NCBI GenBank assembly: GCA_022826945.1
Contig: JAJDTY010000073.1
Location: forward strand, 62,001 to 126,000
From: Candidatus Binatia bacterium
Lineage (GTDB): Bacteria > Desulfobacterota > Binatia > Bin18
Direction of reading: 5' to 3'
DNA length: 64,000 nucleotides
In this document: positions 51,046-59,859 of the stretch, piece by piece
How the letters are laid out: every line of letters starts with the position of its first letter
Numbering within the stretch: position 1 is the stretch's first letter
Position numbers and translations under genes: made by a program
Notes under the pieces: generated by a model
Database searches by the model: none
What the model was told of the DNA's origin: nothing
The model's input: only the letters and a program-made list of their open reading frames with translations

Positions 51046-51972
51046 TTAGGAACCGAGGCCATTCTCAATCGTCCAGGTCATGACGGTATTCACCCCTGGC
51101 TCCCACACCGGAAAGTCATCGCCCAGGGCGGAGCGCAGGGCCTGTTCTTCGGTGGCAATGGCGACATAGGCCGGCGTGTCGGTCACCACCAGGGGTTTGA
51201 AGGCAAACGGGTCTTTGACATAGCCCAGACTGTCCGCAGTTGCGGCCAGATAGCTGAACGCCCCGTCAAAGTCGGTCAGCGAGGTCTGGAGCGCGTCGGC
51301 AAAGCTGACACCCTGCGCCATGCGGTCGGCGAGATACAGGCCGATAATTTCCGAGTCATTCCCCGTGTAAAAACGATGTCCCTGCTGTTCATAGACACGC
51401 CGCATCTTGTGGTAGTTGGTGATATGCCCGTTATGGACGACGGCAACGTCGGCGCGGCCATGCGCCCAAAAGGGCTGCGAATGGCTGAGGTCAACGCGAC
51501 TCTCCGTAGACATGCGGGTATGGCCAATACCGTGTGTGCCCACATAGGACGAGACCGCGTATGTGGCTTCAAGGTTTGCCGGAGATCCGACCTGTTTGAC
51601 CAACTCAAGGCGGTTGCCCAGGCTCACGACTTCAATGCTACTTCCCACTGCTTCAATGGCCTGTTCCAGGGATTCCGGGTTCTCCGGAGGCGTGGCGACT
51701 AAACGCAGAGACGGGCCCTGGACGTCTACCGCGGACACCGAAACGAGGCTTTTGACCCGTTCGACAACCAGGTCGGCGAGGGTCTCGAACGGTCCGTGCT
51801 CGCCCAGCTTGATCCGCAGGACACAGGCGTCCGCGCCACGGTCGGCATAAACGGCAACCCCACTCGAATCCGGGCCACGGCGGTCAAGGGCCGACAACAT
51901 GTCGAGCAAGGTCTGCCCTACTGCTGCCTGGCGATTGCCGCTTTTGTCTAAAAATCCGACGATGCCACACAT
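51046..51972 (-). CDS. mgsA: N-methylglutamate synthase subunit A (class II amidotransferase-like)
   Basis: Start at 51972 gives N-terminal Met-Cys-Gly-Ile-Val-Gly-Phe, so Cys is the nucleophile after Met removal; the frame beyond that up to 52194 is not coding. The 308-residue protein has the PurF/GltB-type domain: SALDRRGPDSSGVAV, GHTRMSTESRVDLSHSQPF (substrate Arg), VVHNGHITNYHKMRR and TGNDSEIIGLYLADR. In this pathway it probably releases methylamine from gamma-glutamylmethylamide. It is the first gene of the eight-gene run; the promoter lies in the 51973-52184 region. Confidence 0.88.
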   Translation of the reverse strand: MCGIVGFLDKSGNRQAAVGQTLLDMLSALDRRGPDSSGVAVYADRGADACVLRIKLGEHGPFETLADLVVERVKSLVSVSAVDVQGPSLRLVATPPENPESLEQAIEAVGSSIEVVSLGNRLELVKQVGSPANLEATYAVSSYVGTHGIGHTRMSTESRVDLSHSQPFWAHGRADVAVVHNGHITNYHKMRRVYEQQGHRFYTGNDSEIIGLYLADRMAQGVSFADALQTSLTDFDGAFSYLAATADSLGYVKDPFAFKPLVVTDTPAYVAIATEEQALRSALGDDFPVWEPGVNTVMTWTIENGLGS

Positions 51973-52184
51973 GTGTCTTCTCGTTCGGTTTGGTCTTCGG
52001 TGTTTAGGACAACGAGGCTTTCGATGTGTATACGGCCTACCGGCGCAGGGTGTCAAGTTTGAAAACCGCCGTGACGCCGTAGGCATATGGACGGCTTGGC
52101 CCGACAGGGAGTGAGACGCTGAATGACTGCATGAATAGCCAACGGAGGCTTGATGTGACGCATATGTCAGAATATATGTACGGC

Positions 52185-52427
52185 ATGCATACAAAGCTCA
52201 CCTTACGCATGGATGAAAGCCTCATCGAAAAAGGAAAATTTGAGGCAGCTCGCCGAGGCAAATCGGTCTCTCAAATGGTTGGCGATTTTTTTGATTCTCT
52301 CAGCTCGCCCGACCAGCCAGTCGCCCAGAAACTCCCTCCCCTTACGGCCTCGCTTGTCGGCGTGTTGAGAGGACACCGGATGAAGGTGGACTCATACAGA
52401 GCGCATCTCCGGGAGAAATATCTGTAA
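52185..52427 (+). CDS. DUF6364/RHH-type antitoxin-like protein
   Basis: ATG 52185 begins MHTKLTLRMDESLIEKGKFEAARRGKSVSQMVGDFF, the ribbon-helix-helix pattern of DUF6364-like antitoxins (K-L-T-L-R-x-D). Other in-frame Met codons upstream (52164, 52176) have no ribosome site; GGAGG at 52144 is too distant. The tail of about 80 residues would mask the toxin. The stop overlaps the first codon of the PIN gene, the usual layout of a coupled pair. Confidence 0.7.
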   Translation: MHTKLTLRMDESLIEKGKFEAARRGKSVSQMVGDFFDSLSSPDQPVAQKLPPLTASLVGVLRGHRMKVDSYRAHLREKYL

Positions 52428-52855
52428 AAATACTGATCGACACAAATGTCGTGCGTGACGCTCTATTGGATCGAGAGCCGTTTGCGCAATAGGCCGCCCA
52501 AATCTTTGCTCTGACCGAGCAATTCCGACTGGAATCCTATCTCTGTGCAACCACGGTCACGACTGTCGATTATCTCTTATCGTAGGCGCTGGAAAAATCC
52601 GAAGCACGCTCCGCCTTAGAGCGTTTGATAGAACTCTTTGAAATCGCGCCAGTCAATCGACCGGTGATTGAGGCTGCGCTCAGAAGCAAGATAACAGATT
52701 TTGAAGACGCAGTGCTGGAGCAAGCGGCGTATCTGATCGGCGCGCAGTCAATAGTCAGCCGGAACATCAAGGATTTCAAGAAGTCAATCGTCAAGGTTCT
52801 CGACCCTACGGAGTTGTTGACCTCGCTCAAACTTCAGAGGTCGGCCAGCGTCTGA
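52424..52855 (+). pseudogene. PIN-domain toxin with two amber stops and a lost start
   Basis: In the frame from 52424 the translation reads KILIDTNVVRDALLDREPFAQ, amber TAG (52490), AAQIFALTEQFRLESYLCA, DYLLS, amber TAG (52583), then ALEKSEARSALERLIELFEIAPVNR and ITDFEDAVLEQAA, ending at TGA 52853. PIN acidic residues (LIDTN and DFEDA) are kept. The position of the initiator is GTA, where GTG or ATG is expected. The rest is well conserved, so inactivation looks recent or the codons are read through. Confidence 0.8.
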
Positions 52856-52875
52856 ACGAACGGTTTGCGCTCCCT

Positions 52876-53865
52876 TCATTGCATGAAATTCAGCGGACTG
52901 CCGGCGATGAGGGGTTGCAGGTTGCGACGATACTCCTCCGGTTTCGCAACCTCCTCGACCAGCCACTCAATATCGCGTTCGTAAAAATACGACATCAGGG
53001 TAAACAAGGTGTTATAGGCATCGACATAGCGGTTGCATACATACGCGACCGTCTCCGCCCCGCGGCGTTCGACCGGGGCGTAGTGGGTGATCAGATCGGC
53101 GTCGCTCATCGCCCGCTGGGTATCATCGTCGACAAAGCGTTGATTTTCCTGCTCCATGTCGGTCACCAGGTCATTCGCCTCGTGGCACAGATCAAGCTCG
53201 ACCGTGACCGGTAAGACCATATCCAGGGTGGGCGGTTTCCGTTTGGCGAACCGCTGCAGGGCGCGTCGGGCACCCTCGCGAATGCGGGCGTGGCTCTCGC
53301 TCAGGGGAAGATGCAGGCCCTTAAAATAGCCGAGCGATTTTTTGACCTCGACATATTCGATGTCGCCGAGCAGCGGACGGGCCTGCTCAATAGTTTTATC
53401 GTCACCGGACAGCATGAGAATCGGTACACCGAAGCTGCTGACCAGAAAGCCGTTCAGGCCATACTCCCCAACCGACAGGCCGTTTATCCGCACATCCTGA
53501 AAGGCCGGAATCCAGGTGTGGCTGAGGATGCCGTCCTGCGTCCCGGCTTTAGAGTGATAGCCAATGAACAGGGCTCCATCAAAGCCGGGGTTGAAGCCCT
53601 TGAACTGGCATAAATTGCGTTTCATCCCGGACTTCAGGGTGGCTTTACGATGCACGTCCTTGGGGCGAATATTGCACATATAGCCGTGCGAGTCTGAGAC
53701 CACAATGTCGGACGCCCCCCCTTCGATCGCACCCTGAACGGCGGCGTTCACGTCCCCGGCCATGATCTGTCGAAAAGTTTTATAGCCCGGCAGGCCCTGA
53801 AAGACCTCCTCCACGGTTTCCACTCCGGAGATGCCTTCCATATCCACCGATATGAAGATTCGCAT
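52876..53865 (-). CDS. M55-family D-aminopeptidase (DppA-like)
   Basis: 329 residues. Zinc ligand region: ISVDMEGISGV at the N-terminus (Asp, Glu), VSDSHGYMCNI (Asp, His), FIGYHSKAG (His), and SHTWIPAFQDVRINGLSVGEYGLNG further in. M55 enzymes form a self-compartmentalising decamer that cleaves D-amino acid or dipeptide ends. It starts behind AAGGAGG; the polysaccharide-deacetylase-family gene lies upstream on the same strand. No dipeptide ABC transporter is in the window. Confidence 0.92.
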   Translation of the reverse strand: MRIFISVDMEGISGVETVEEVFQGLPGYKTFRQIMAGDVNAAVQGAIEGGASDIVVSDSHGYMCNIRPKDVHRKATLKSGMKRNLCQFKGFNPGFDGALFIGYHSKAGTQDGILSHTWIPAFQDVRINGLSVGEYGLNGFLVSSFGVPILMLSGDDKTIEQARPLLGDIEYVEVKKSLGYFKGLHLPLSESHARIREGARRALQRFAKRKPPTLDMVLPVTVELDLCHEANDLVTDMEQENQRFVDDDTQRAMSDADLITHYAPVERRGAETVAYVCNRYVDAYNTLFTLMSYFYERDIEWLVEEVAKPEEYRRNLQPLIAGSPLNFMQ

Positions 53866-53898
53866 ATGGCCTCCTTGTTCCGTTCGTTCAGGTAGAAC

Positions 53899-53931
53899 GC
53901 CTGTCGGGCAGGTCAGCCCAACCCGACAGGC
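53899..53931 (-). terminator. 10-bp perfect hairpin between the deacetylase and M55 genes
   Basis: GCCTGTCGGG (53899-53908) pairs exactly with CCCGACAGGC (53922-53931). It is 16 bases past the polysaccharide-deacetylase stop on the minus strand; a weak T-containing tail (GTTCT) follows. Probably an attenuating or terminating hairpin. Confidence 0.5.
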
Positions 53932-53946
53932 GCGCGCCCTCGCCAG

Positions 53947-54861
53947 TCACTCATCGTCCTGCCAGGCTGCGGCCGCCTCGCGCATGGTTGTGAACCAGAC
54001 GCCGGGCTTGGCATAGACGTGTTGGATCACGCTCTCCAGCCACGCCGGCTTAAAGTCCCGTCCGCAGCACTGCGGGTGGAGGATGGTATTCCATATGCCA
54101 CCCGGGACGTGTTCATAACAATAGTCGAAACTCGACGTGAAAATTTCCTTCGACTGGGAAGGGGTGTGGAAAGGGGCCGGGTTGAACCAGGGATTTTTGG
54201 GATCGAGATAATAGCCCATGAATTCAAACTGGGCGAAATCATTGGTATCCCAGTGCAGCGGAATCTCAAGCAGTTCCGAAGGCTCCCCCCAAGTGACCTC
54301 AAAGGGCTCCTCGGTCTGGATCGTATCACCAATCCGCAGTCGATAGGGCAAAAAATCGTGGCCCTGCAGACTGCTGTCATAGACAAAATCCAGGTCGATC
54401 AGATACTGCGGTACATGCTCACCCAACCAGTCGCCAATGGGTGAGCGGAACCCGATGGGCCGTTCGCCAACGGTTTTCTCCAACAGCTCAATCTGTTGTT
54501 CCAGATAGGCGCGTTGCTCGTCCGGCGAGGCCGGCTCGACCCCACTCATGGCCAGACCGACCTCGGAAGGTTGGTGATACATGCTATGGGCCGCGATTTC
54601 ATGGCCTCGACGATGCGCTTCCTGCACGACATCTCGAAAAAGTTTGGCACTATGACCGGGAGTAAAGAAGGTCGCTTTGATGGAATATTTATCGAGGATG
54701 TCCAGGATACGCGGCATGGCCACCCGAGGACCGAATTCTCCGCGTGAAAGGGGGTTGGCCGTCGGAGAGCGGAAAAACCCCAGCCACAAGGCCATGGCAT
54801 CGATATCGAAACAAAAACAGCAGGCCATTTTTTTGCCGTCCGGCATCTGTACCTTGCCCAT
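53947..54861 (-). CDS. Polysaccharide deacetylase/PuuE-like hydrolase
   Basis: 304 residues of the NodB-like fold with CFCFDIDAMALW (catalytic and metal Asp), FFTPGHSAKLFRDVV, HEIAAHSMYHQPSEVG (metal His pair), FRSPIGDWLGEH and LHPQCCGRD. Cytosolic, no signal; with this pattern and the EIAAHSMYH motif it resembles the allantoinase/cyclic imidase-like branch as much as chitin deacetylases. An amide or ring-opening role would match its neighbours. Start is behind AAGGAGGG. Confidence 0.8.
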   Translation of the reverse strand: MGKVQMPDGKKMACCFCFDIDAMALWLGFFRSPTANPLSRGEFGPRVAMPRILDILDKYSIKATFFTPGHSAKLFRDVVQEAHRRGHEIAAHSMYHQPSEVGLAMSGVEPASPDEQRAYLEQQIELLEKTVGERPIGFRSPIGDWLGEHVPQYLIDLDFVYDSSLQGHDFLPYRLRIGDTIQTEEPFEVTWGEPSELLEIPLHWDTNDFAQFEFMGYYLDPKNPWFNPAPFHTPSQSKEIFTSSFDYCYEHVPGGIWNTILHPQCCGRDFKPAWLESVIQHVYAKPGVWFTTMREAAAAWQDDE

Positions 54862-55034
54862 AGACCCTCCTTAGTCCGAGCGTTGAGACTTCTTTATCGT
54901 GTGGTCTGTGCCGTCGTGTGATATGCCTCTTGGTCTGTCCCTCCTTTTTGTGTGTTCCTGCTCATTTTCTTCTACTGAACCTGAGAAGAGGAAGGCAAGG
55001 GCGCGTGTCAGAATTTTTCGCCGAGTCGCGCCGG

Positions 55035-56096
55035 CTACCGAAAATGGGGAATGACTTTCTCCGCGAACAGACGCATCGAGCGTTCAACCCGGTCCTGCGG
55101 CAGCCCTCCAAAATTCATCCAGCACAGCAGTTCCCCCACCCCGGCCTCCTGCATTTCACGCACCCGGTCCACAATTCGCTCAGGTGAACCAAACAGTACG
55201 GTTTCTTCTATAAGCTGCTCCCAGGTGATGGTGGCTAAGCGGTCGGCCAGCGCACGAAACTGGGGTTGCAGGGCAGGGGGGGCGGCCTCGATATGCTCGG
55301 GAACGAGAAAGCGGGCCAGGGCTTGTTGATACCACAGTTCGGCCGCTTGAGCCTCGCGCAGGGCCTGGGTGTCGGTTGGCGCGACATAGATATGGCGTGA
55401 CACTCCCCACGACCGGAGCGCCGCCTGTATGGCGGCCTCGGAGTGTCCGGCTTCCCCCAGGGCGGAGGTATAGATATCCCGATTCTGCTCGATTTGACTG
55501 AACGGACCGAACAGAATGGAATTCAACATGGACCAGCCGCTTCTGGCGGCCAGTTGGATGGTCTCGGGACTGACGCAGACGAGCGACAGCGGGGGATGCG
55601 GTTTCTGGTGGGGCTTGGGAATGACCGGGATATCGTCAAGGGTAAAAAACTTCCCGTGATAGGAGACGCGCTCCTGGGTCCAGGCCTGAATCATAACGGC
55701 CAGGGTTTCGCTAAAGCGCTCGCGATTTTCTATCTGCGGAACCCGATAGCCAACAAACTCGATGGGACGATTGCCCCGGCCCACCCCGACGCGCAAGCGG
55801 CCGCGGCTGAGAATATCGACAAAGGCAATTTCTTCGGCCAGACGAATGGGATCGTGAAAGGGCAGGATTACAGCGGCCAGCCCGATGGTGAGCCGTTCCG
55901 TTCGAGCGGCAATTGCTGCGGCCAGTGCCATGGGGCTGGTGGAAATGCCGTAGTCAATAAAGTGGTGCTCGGTCAGCCAGACGCTATCGTAGCCGAGTTC
56001 CTCGCTGAGCAGAATCTGAGCAAACTCCCGGTGAATGACCTCTTCGTGAGAGCTGTCCGGTGGAGCCTGAAGAAAATAGTAGGTGCCAAAGCGCAT
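55035..56096 (-). CDS. LLM-class flavin-dependent oxidoreductase
   Basis: Start at ATG 56096 (MRFGTYYFLQAPP) behind AAAGGAA; the open frame to 56192 is not family-like. 353 residues. DSVWLTEHHFIDYGISTSPMALAAAIAA, LTIGLAAVILPFHDPIRLAEEIAFVDILSRGRLRVGVGRGNRPIEF and FFTLDDIPVIPKPHQKPHPP are standard. The C-terminus has GSPERIVDRVREMQEAGVGELLCWMNFGG. It resembles luciferase-like monooxygenases and is closely preceded by an amidase gene (11 bases). Confidence 0.87.
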   Translation of the reverse strand: MRFGTYYFLQAPPDSSHEEVIHREFAQILLSEELGYDSVWLTEHHFIDYGISTSPMALAAAIAARTERLTIGLAAVILPFHDPIRLAEEIAFVDILSRGRLRVGVGRGNRPIEFVGYRVPQIENRERFSETLAVMIQAWTQERVSYHGKFFTLDDIPVIPKPHQKPHPPLSLVCVSPETIQLAARSGWSMLNSILFGPFSQIEQNRDIYTSALGEAGHSEAAIQAALRSWGVSRHIYVAPTDTQALREAQAAELWYQQALARFLVPEHIEAAPPALQPQFRALADRLATITWEQLIEETVLFGSPERIVDRVREMQEAGVGELLCWMNFGGLPQDRVERSMRLFAEKVIPHFR

Positions 56097-56107
56097 AACA
56101 TGTTCCT

Positions 56108-57280
56108 TTACTGAGGAGTCAGGCCTACCGCAATCTTCAGGAGCAACATATCCGCTCCGCGCGGTCCAACGAGGGATAAGCCGGTCGGGCAATCATCAAG
56201 AGTGCCCAACGGCAGGTTGACTTGAGGCAGACGGGCCAGGCCGGCGATACATAAGAGACTCAACGCCTGAGCCCGAAACGCCTCCAACTCATCTAAAGGT
56301 GTATTGCAAAGCGGGGCGATGCCTGGTGCGGTAGGGAGACATAAGACGGTATCTTCTCCGAGGAACGCGTCCATTCGCGCGGCAACCTGTTCCCGTTTTT
56401 CCTTGGCGATATCGACCTCGGCTTGCTGAATTGTGGCCGTCCACTCGAAGCGTTTATGAATATCCGGCCCGAAAGCGGGCTGAACTTCGCGAATCCAAGC
56501 GCCGTGATTGGCCCAGATCTCCGCCCCTTGCAGGACACGGAAAAGCTGCATCCATTCCGAGAGTCCCTCAGGACTGACGGCGACAGACTGTGCTGGACCA
56601 ATGGCTTGGCTGAGTTTTGTGACTGCGGGCTGGAATGCCGCGGTGACAGCATCGCCGGCCAGAGTAAACGCGTCTGAGGCCAAGAGCAGTTGGCGTGGAG
56701 GCCGAGCGTCGCGCTGATCGTCCAGGAGCACCCGACCGACCTTTTCCAAGAGGCGCGCGTCTCGGGCAAACCAACCGACTGTATCAAAGCTTGAGGCGAG
56801 TGGGACTATCCCGTCGAGCGGAATACGCCCGTGGGTCGGTCGAAAACCAAAGATCCCACAGTAGCTGGCCGGCAAACGCACCGAACCGCCACAATCGGTT
56901 CCAATGGCAAAATCCACGAGACCGCCAGCGACCGCAGCAGCCGAGCCACTGGAAGAGCCTCCTGGGATACGACCCGCTGCGTTCGGATTCACCGGAGTGC
57001 CGTAGTGGACATTTTCGCCATTGAGACTGTAGGCCAGTTCATCCGTATGCGTTTTGCCCACAATATGGGCGCCCGCATCAAGGAGACGTTGCACTGCCGG
57101 AGCGGTTGCCGCGGCTGCGGGATGGGTTCGTAGCCAGTCTGGATTGCCAGCTCCCGTCCGGTGCCCTTTGATGTGGAAAACGTCTTTTACCGCAAGAGAC
57201 AGACCGACGAGCGGCCCGGTCTCTGAACCGGAAAGCGTGACGTGGGTGGAGCGACAGAATGCGCCTAAGGTCTCGTTCAT
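56108..57280 (-). CDS. Amidase-signature family amidase
   Basis: ATG 57280 (MNETLGAF) is preceded by TTGAGG and lies seven bases downstream of the amidohydrolase stop; sequence up to 57439 is shadow. The 390 residues hold the Ser-cisSer-Lys triad: Lys in AHIVGKTHTDEL, cis-Ser and nucleophile in IPGGSSSGSAAAVAGGLVDFAIGTDCGGSVRLPAS. It is shorter than GatA (about 480) but complete. Hydrolyses an amide, perhaps the product of the adjacent deaminase-like enzyme. Cytoplasmic. Confidence 0.9.
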   Translation of the reverse strand: MNETLGAFCRSTHVTLSGSETGPLVGLSLAVKDVFHIKGHRTGAGNPDWLRTHPAAAATAPAVQRLLDAGAHIVGKTHTDELAYSLNGENVHYGTPVNPNAAGRIPGGSSSGSAAAVAGGLVDFAIGTDCGGSVRLPASYCGIFGFRPTHGRIPLDGIVPLASSFDTVGWFARDARLLEKVGRVLLDDQRDARPPRQLLLASDAFTLAGDAVTAAFQPAVTKLSQAIGPAQSVAVSPEGLSEWMQLFRVLQGAEIWANHGAWIREVQPAFGPDIHKRFEWTATIQQAEVDIAKEKREQVAARMDAFLGEDTVLCLPTAPGIAPLCNTPLDELEAFRAQALSLLCIAGLARLPQVNLPLGTLDDCPTGLSLVGPRGADMLLLKIAVGLTPQ

Positions 57281-57287
57281 GGTGGCC

Positions 57288-58514
57288 TCAAGGTCGATGC
57301 AGTTCCACCGGTTTTCTGGTGAATGTCTGCCGCCCGCGTTTGAAGCCGTACAGCGGGGCGGCCACTTCTGCCACAGCGGCTGCGGGGACCGTACAGTCCA
57401 AGACAACCAGATCGGCCGCTTTTCCGACCTCCACACCATAGTCTTCGAGTCTCAGTATGTGGGCTGAACATTGAGTGACCATATCAAAGCAGGCCTGAAC
57501 TTCCGCCTGATTATCCACCTGGCAGATATTGGCATACAGGTTGGCCATGCGCATCAACGAACAGTCGCCAAACGGCGTAAAGGGATTGAGAACATTATTG
57601 GTCGAGAGTGAACAGGTCACGCCTCGCTGTATGAGTTTATGCACCGGGGTAACGCCGCGGATAATATTATGATCCTGGTGACGACCCATCAGGTAGAGAT
57701 CGGTCGCGGGCAGCACGGTGACCGCAACGCCAATATCTGCCAAGCGTTGAGCGATGGTGGAAAATCGCTCTGGAGAAATGGTTGACAGTTTGGTCACATG
57801 GCCGACGGTGACCCGGCCCCCATAGCCGAACTTTTCCGTCAGATCGCATACATATTCAATATCCATCTCGTCCGAGGTATGGCCGAAGTCCAAATGCATA
57901 TCGATATCAACGTTGAACTCACGGGCCAGTGCAAAGATGCGATCGATCTGACCGTGTGGATCCGTGTCCGTATAAGGAGCGGCACCAATAACGCTCGCGC
58001 CCCGATTGAGTGCGGCAACTAAAAGTTCATCGGTCCCTGGATTATTGAGCAAGCCTTCTTGCGGAAAGACACACACCTCAAGGTCCAGCGCCCACTTATA
58101 TTCCTGGATGAGGGGGAGCACCCCGTCGAGACCCCGCAGCCCGATGCCTGGGTCAACCTCAAGGTGGGTACGGACATGGGTGGTCCCGTGCCGTATACAT
58201 TTTTCCAGGGTACGGGCTGCCCGTTGGTGTACGTCTTCTGCTGTGAATGCCTGTTTGGCCGCCGTGACTTGAGCCAGGACTTCCTCCAGATTTCCTTCGG
58301 CCGACTGGCAACGGTCCAGGATGCAGGACTTGTCCAAATGGATATGGGTTTCAATGAAGCCGGGTGCGACTAAACGACCCCGCAGGTCAAGCGCGCGCCC
58401 TTCGGCTGACAGATCGGATTCTATCGCTGCGATGTGGCCGTTCTGGATACCAATATCAACGGTCGTTGGGTCATCCTGTCCGACAATGCGCCCATTTCTG
58501 AGGATAAGATCCAT
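57288..58514 (-). CDS. Cytosine-deaminase-like amidohydrolase
   Basis: 408 residues. Metal ligands: ETHIHLDKSCILDR (HxH), HLDFGHTSDEMDIEYV (His with catalytic Glu region), TVGHVTKLS, and Asp near VTVLPATDLYLMGRHQDHN. The overall sequence with the N-terminal NGRIVGQDDPTTVDIGIQNGHI fits the CodA-like and N-isopropylammelide-like hydrolases of the amidohydrolase superfamily, which deaminate N-heterocycles. Substrate is not certain. Followed closely by amidase and LLM genes. Confidence 0.85.
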   Translation of the reverse strand: MDLILRNGRIVGQDDPTTVDIGIQNGHIAAIESDLSAEGRALDLRGRLVAPGFIETHIHLDKSCILDRCQSAEGNLEEVLAQVTAAKQAFTAEDVHQRAARTLEKCIRHGTTHVRTHLEVDPGIGLRGLDGVLPLIQEYKWALDLEVCVFPQEGLLNNPGTDELLVAALNRGASVIGAAPYTDTDPHGQIDRIFALAREFNVDIDMHLDFGHTSDEMDIEYVCDLTEKFGYGGRVTVGHVTKLSTISPERFSTIAQRLADIGVAVTVLPATDLYLMGRHQDHNIIRGVTPVHKLIQRGVTCSLSTNNVLNPFTPFGDCSLMRMANLYANICQVDNQAEVQACFDMVTQCSAHILRLEDYGVEVGKAADLVVLDCTVPAAAVAEVAAPLYGFKRGRQTFTRKPVELHRP

Positions 58515-58632
58515 GCTGGCCCCCTTTTCCGCTCATCCTTCCTACTGGCTGAGCCGAACTCGAACGGCGTCCGATTGTGATGCAGATGTCGTCTCCACCA
58601 GGGTTCCTCCTTGTCGGATGACTGCCGTCTGC

Positions 58633-59646
58633 TCACATGGTCGCGGCTTCCTTGCCCCCGAGGTCGGTATAGCGTCCTTCCGACAGCTTCTTGGTACGGT
58701 GGGCGCCTGAGGTCGTGTGCCCATATTTTGGTGGATTATCTGGCCCGCAGCAGGTCTCGAGACACTCGATAACCGCGTCGTAGTTCGGTTGATGGAAAAA
58801 GCCGAGTGAGAGCCGATCCTGGTGCGCCTGCGAACGCGGGGGGTTCACGACGCGATGCAGTGTCGAAACCCAGCGGTCGTTCGTCCACTCTGCCATCAGA
58901 TCACCCAGATTCACCACAAAAGTCCCTTCGACGAGCGGCACGTCAACCCACCGCCCTCCTCGCGTGTAAACTTGAAGACCTCCGGCTCCACTGTCCGGAC
59001 ACAGAATGGTCAAGCTCCCCAGGTCCGAGTGTTCACCTGCTCGCAATTGGTCAGACTCAGGCTCTGCCAACTGGGCGGGATAGTAGAGTGCGCTGAAATT
59101 GGTGATGTGTTTATCGATTTTGTTGTTGAAATAGGTCTCGGGCAGATCAAGGGCGAGGGCGAAGCTTTGCAGCAGGGCGTCGGCAAGGCCCTCCATTGCC
59201 CGGTAGTACCCCTCCCAGGCAGAGCGCATGCGGGCGGGTCGCTCCGGCCATTGATTCGGGGCAAAATAAGTCCCGGCTTGGGGACCGGTATGGTATGCGT
59301 CCGTGGGGACATCAATCGGTCCTATGCTGAAGTGTTCAACCAGATCGGGCGGGGTCTCAACGCCCCGCGTTAATGCGGCGGTCTGGCCTCCAAGGAGAAG
59401 GTAGCCCCGGTAACGGTCCGGCGGCATACGAAGCTGGATTTTCTCTTCAAGCGGTAAGGCGAAATACGCGCGCGATACGGCTCGCATTGCTTCTACGCTC
59501 GACGGCGAAACCTGATGCCCACCGATCAGAAAGAAGCCAATCTGTTCACAGGCGTGGCCGATCTTCCGGGCGACTGATTGTTTCTCCGCCTGGCCGCCTT
59601 CGAGAAACGGCTGGAAGTCGATAAGAGGAATAACTGACTGCCCCAT
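58633..59646 (-). CDS. Isopenicillin-N-synthase-family Fe(II) oxygenase
   Basis: ATG 59646 is behind GGAGGG (the frame opens at 59661). 337 residues. VIPLIDFQPF and GFFLIGGHQV are the N-domain; iron ligands are in GEHSDLGSLTILC (H-x-D) and STLHRVVNPP (His), with RLSLGFFHQP (R-x-S). A paralogue-like relative is at 25639-26679, sharing the same C-terminal DAVIECL ... CCGPDNPPKY pattern. Lies upstream of the deaminase-like gene on the same strand (118 bases). Confidence 0.87.
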   Translation of the reverse strand: MGQSVIPLIDFQPFLEGGQAEKQSVARKIGHACEQIGFFLIGGHQVSPSSVEAMRAVSRAYFALPLEEKIQLRMPPDRYRGYLLLGGQTAALTRGVETPPDLVEHFSIGPIDVPTDAYHTGPQAGTYFAPNQWPERPARMRSAWEGYYRAMEGLADALLQSFALALDLPETYFNNKIDKHITNFSALYYPAQLAEPESDQLRAGEHSDLGSLTILCPDSGAGGLQVYTRGGRWVDVPLVEGTFVVNLGDLMAEWTNDRWVSTLHRVVNPPRSQAHQDRLSLGFFHQPNYDAVIECLETCCGPDNPPKYGHTTSGAHRTKKLSEGRYTDLGGKEAATM

Positions 59647-59859
59647 CTTGGTTCCCTCCATTTCAATCCTGAGACTTGAGCCGTTCCGGTCTCATTATAG
59701 GGAGATACGGGTTTGGGGGAAACAGTGACGCAACCAGTGGTGAGGTTCTCATGAGGCGACGAACGTATCGGGCGAACCTGACTCCCGTCCGCTCTCTGGA
59801 CGAGCGGGTATAAGTGGTGATAGACGGCCTGGGCACTTGCACGTCGGGAGGGTGAGGGT

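Noticed and set aside
42488-51972. Reading the sox-like genes as heterotetrameric sarcosine oxidase for glycine betaine breakdown
   Set aside because: No glyA, serine dehydratase or betaine demethylase genes are linked, whereas mgsABC and gmaS are contiguous.
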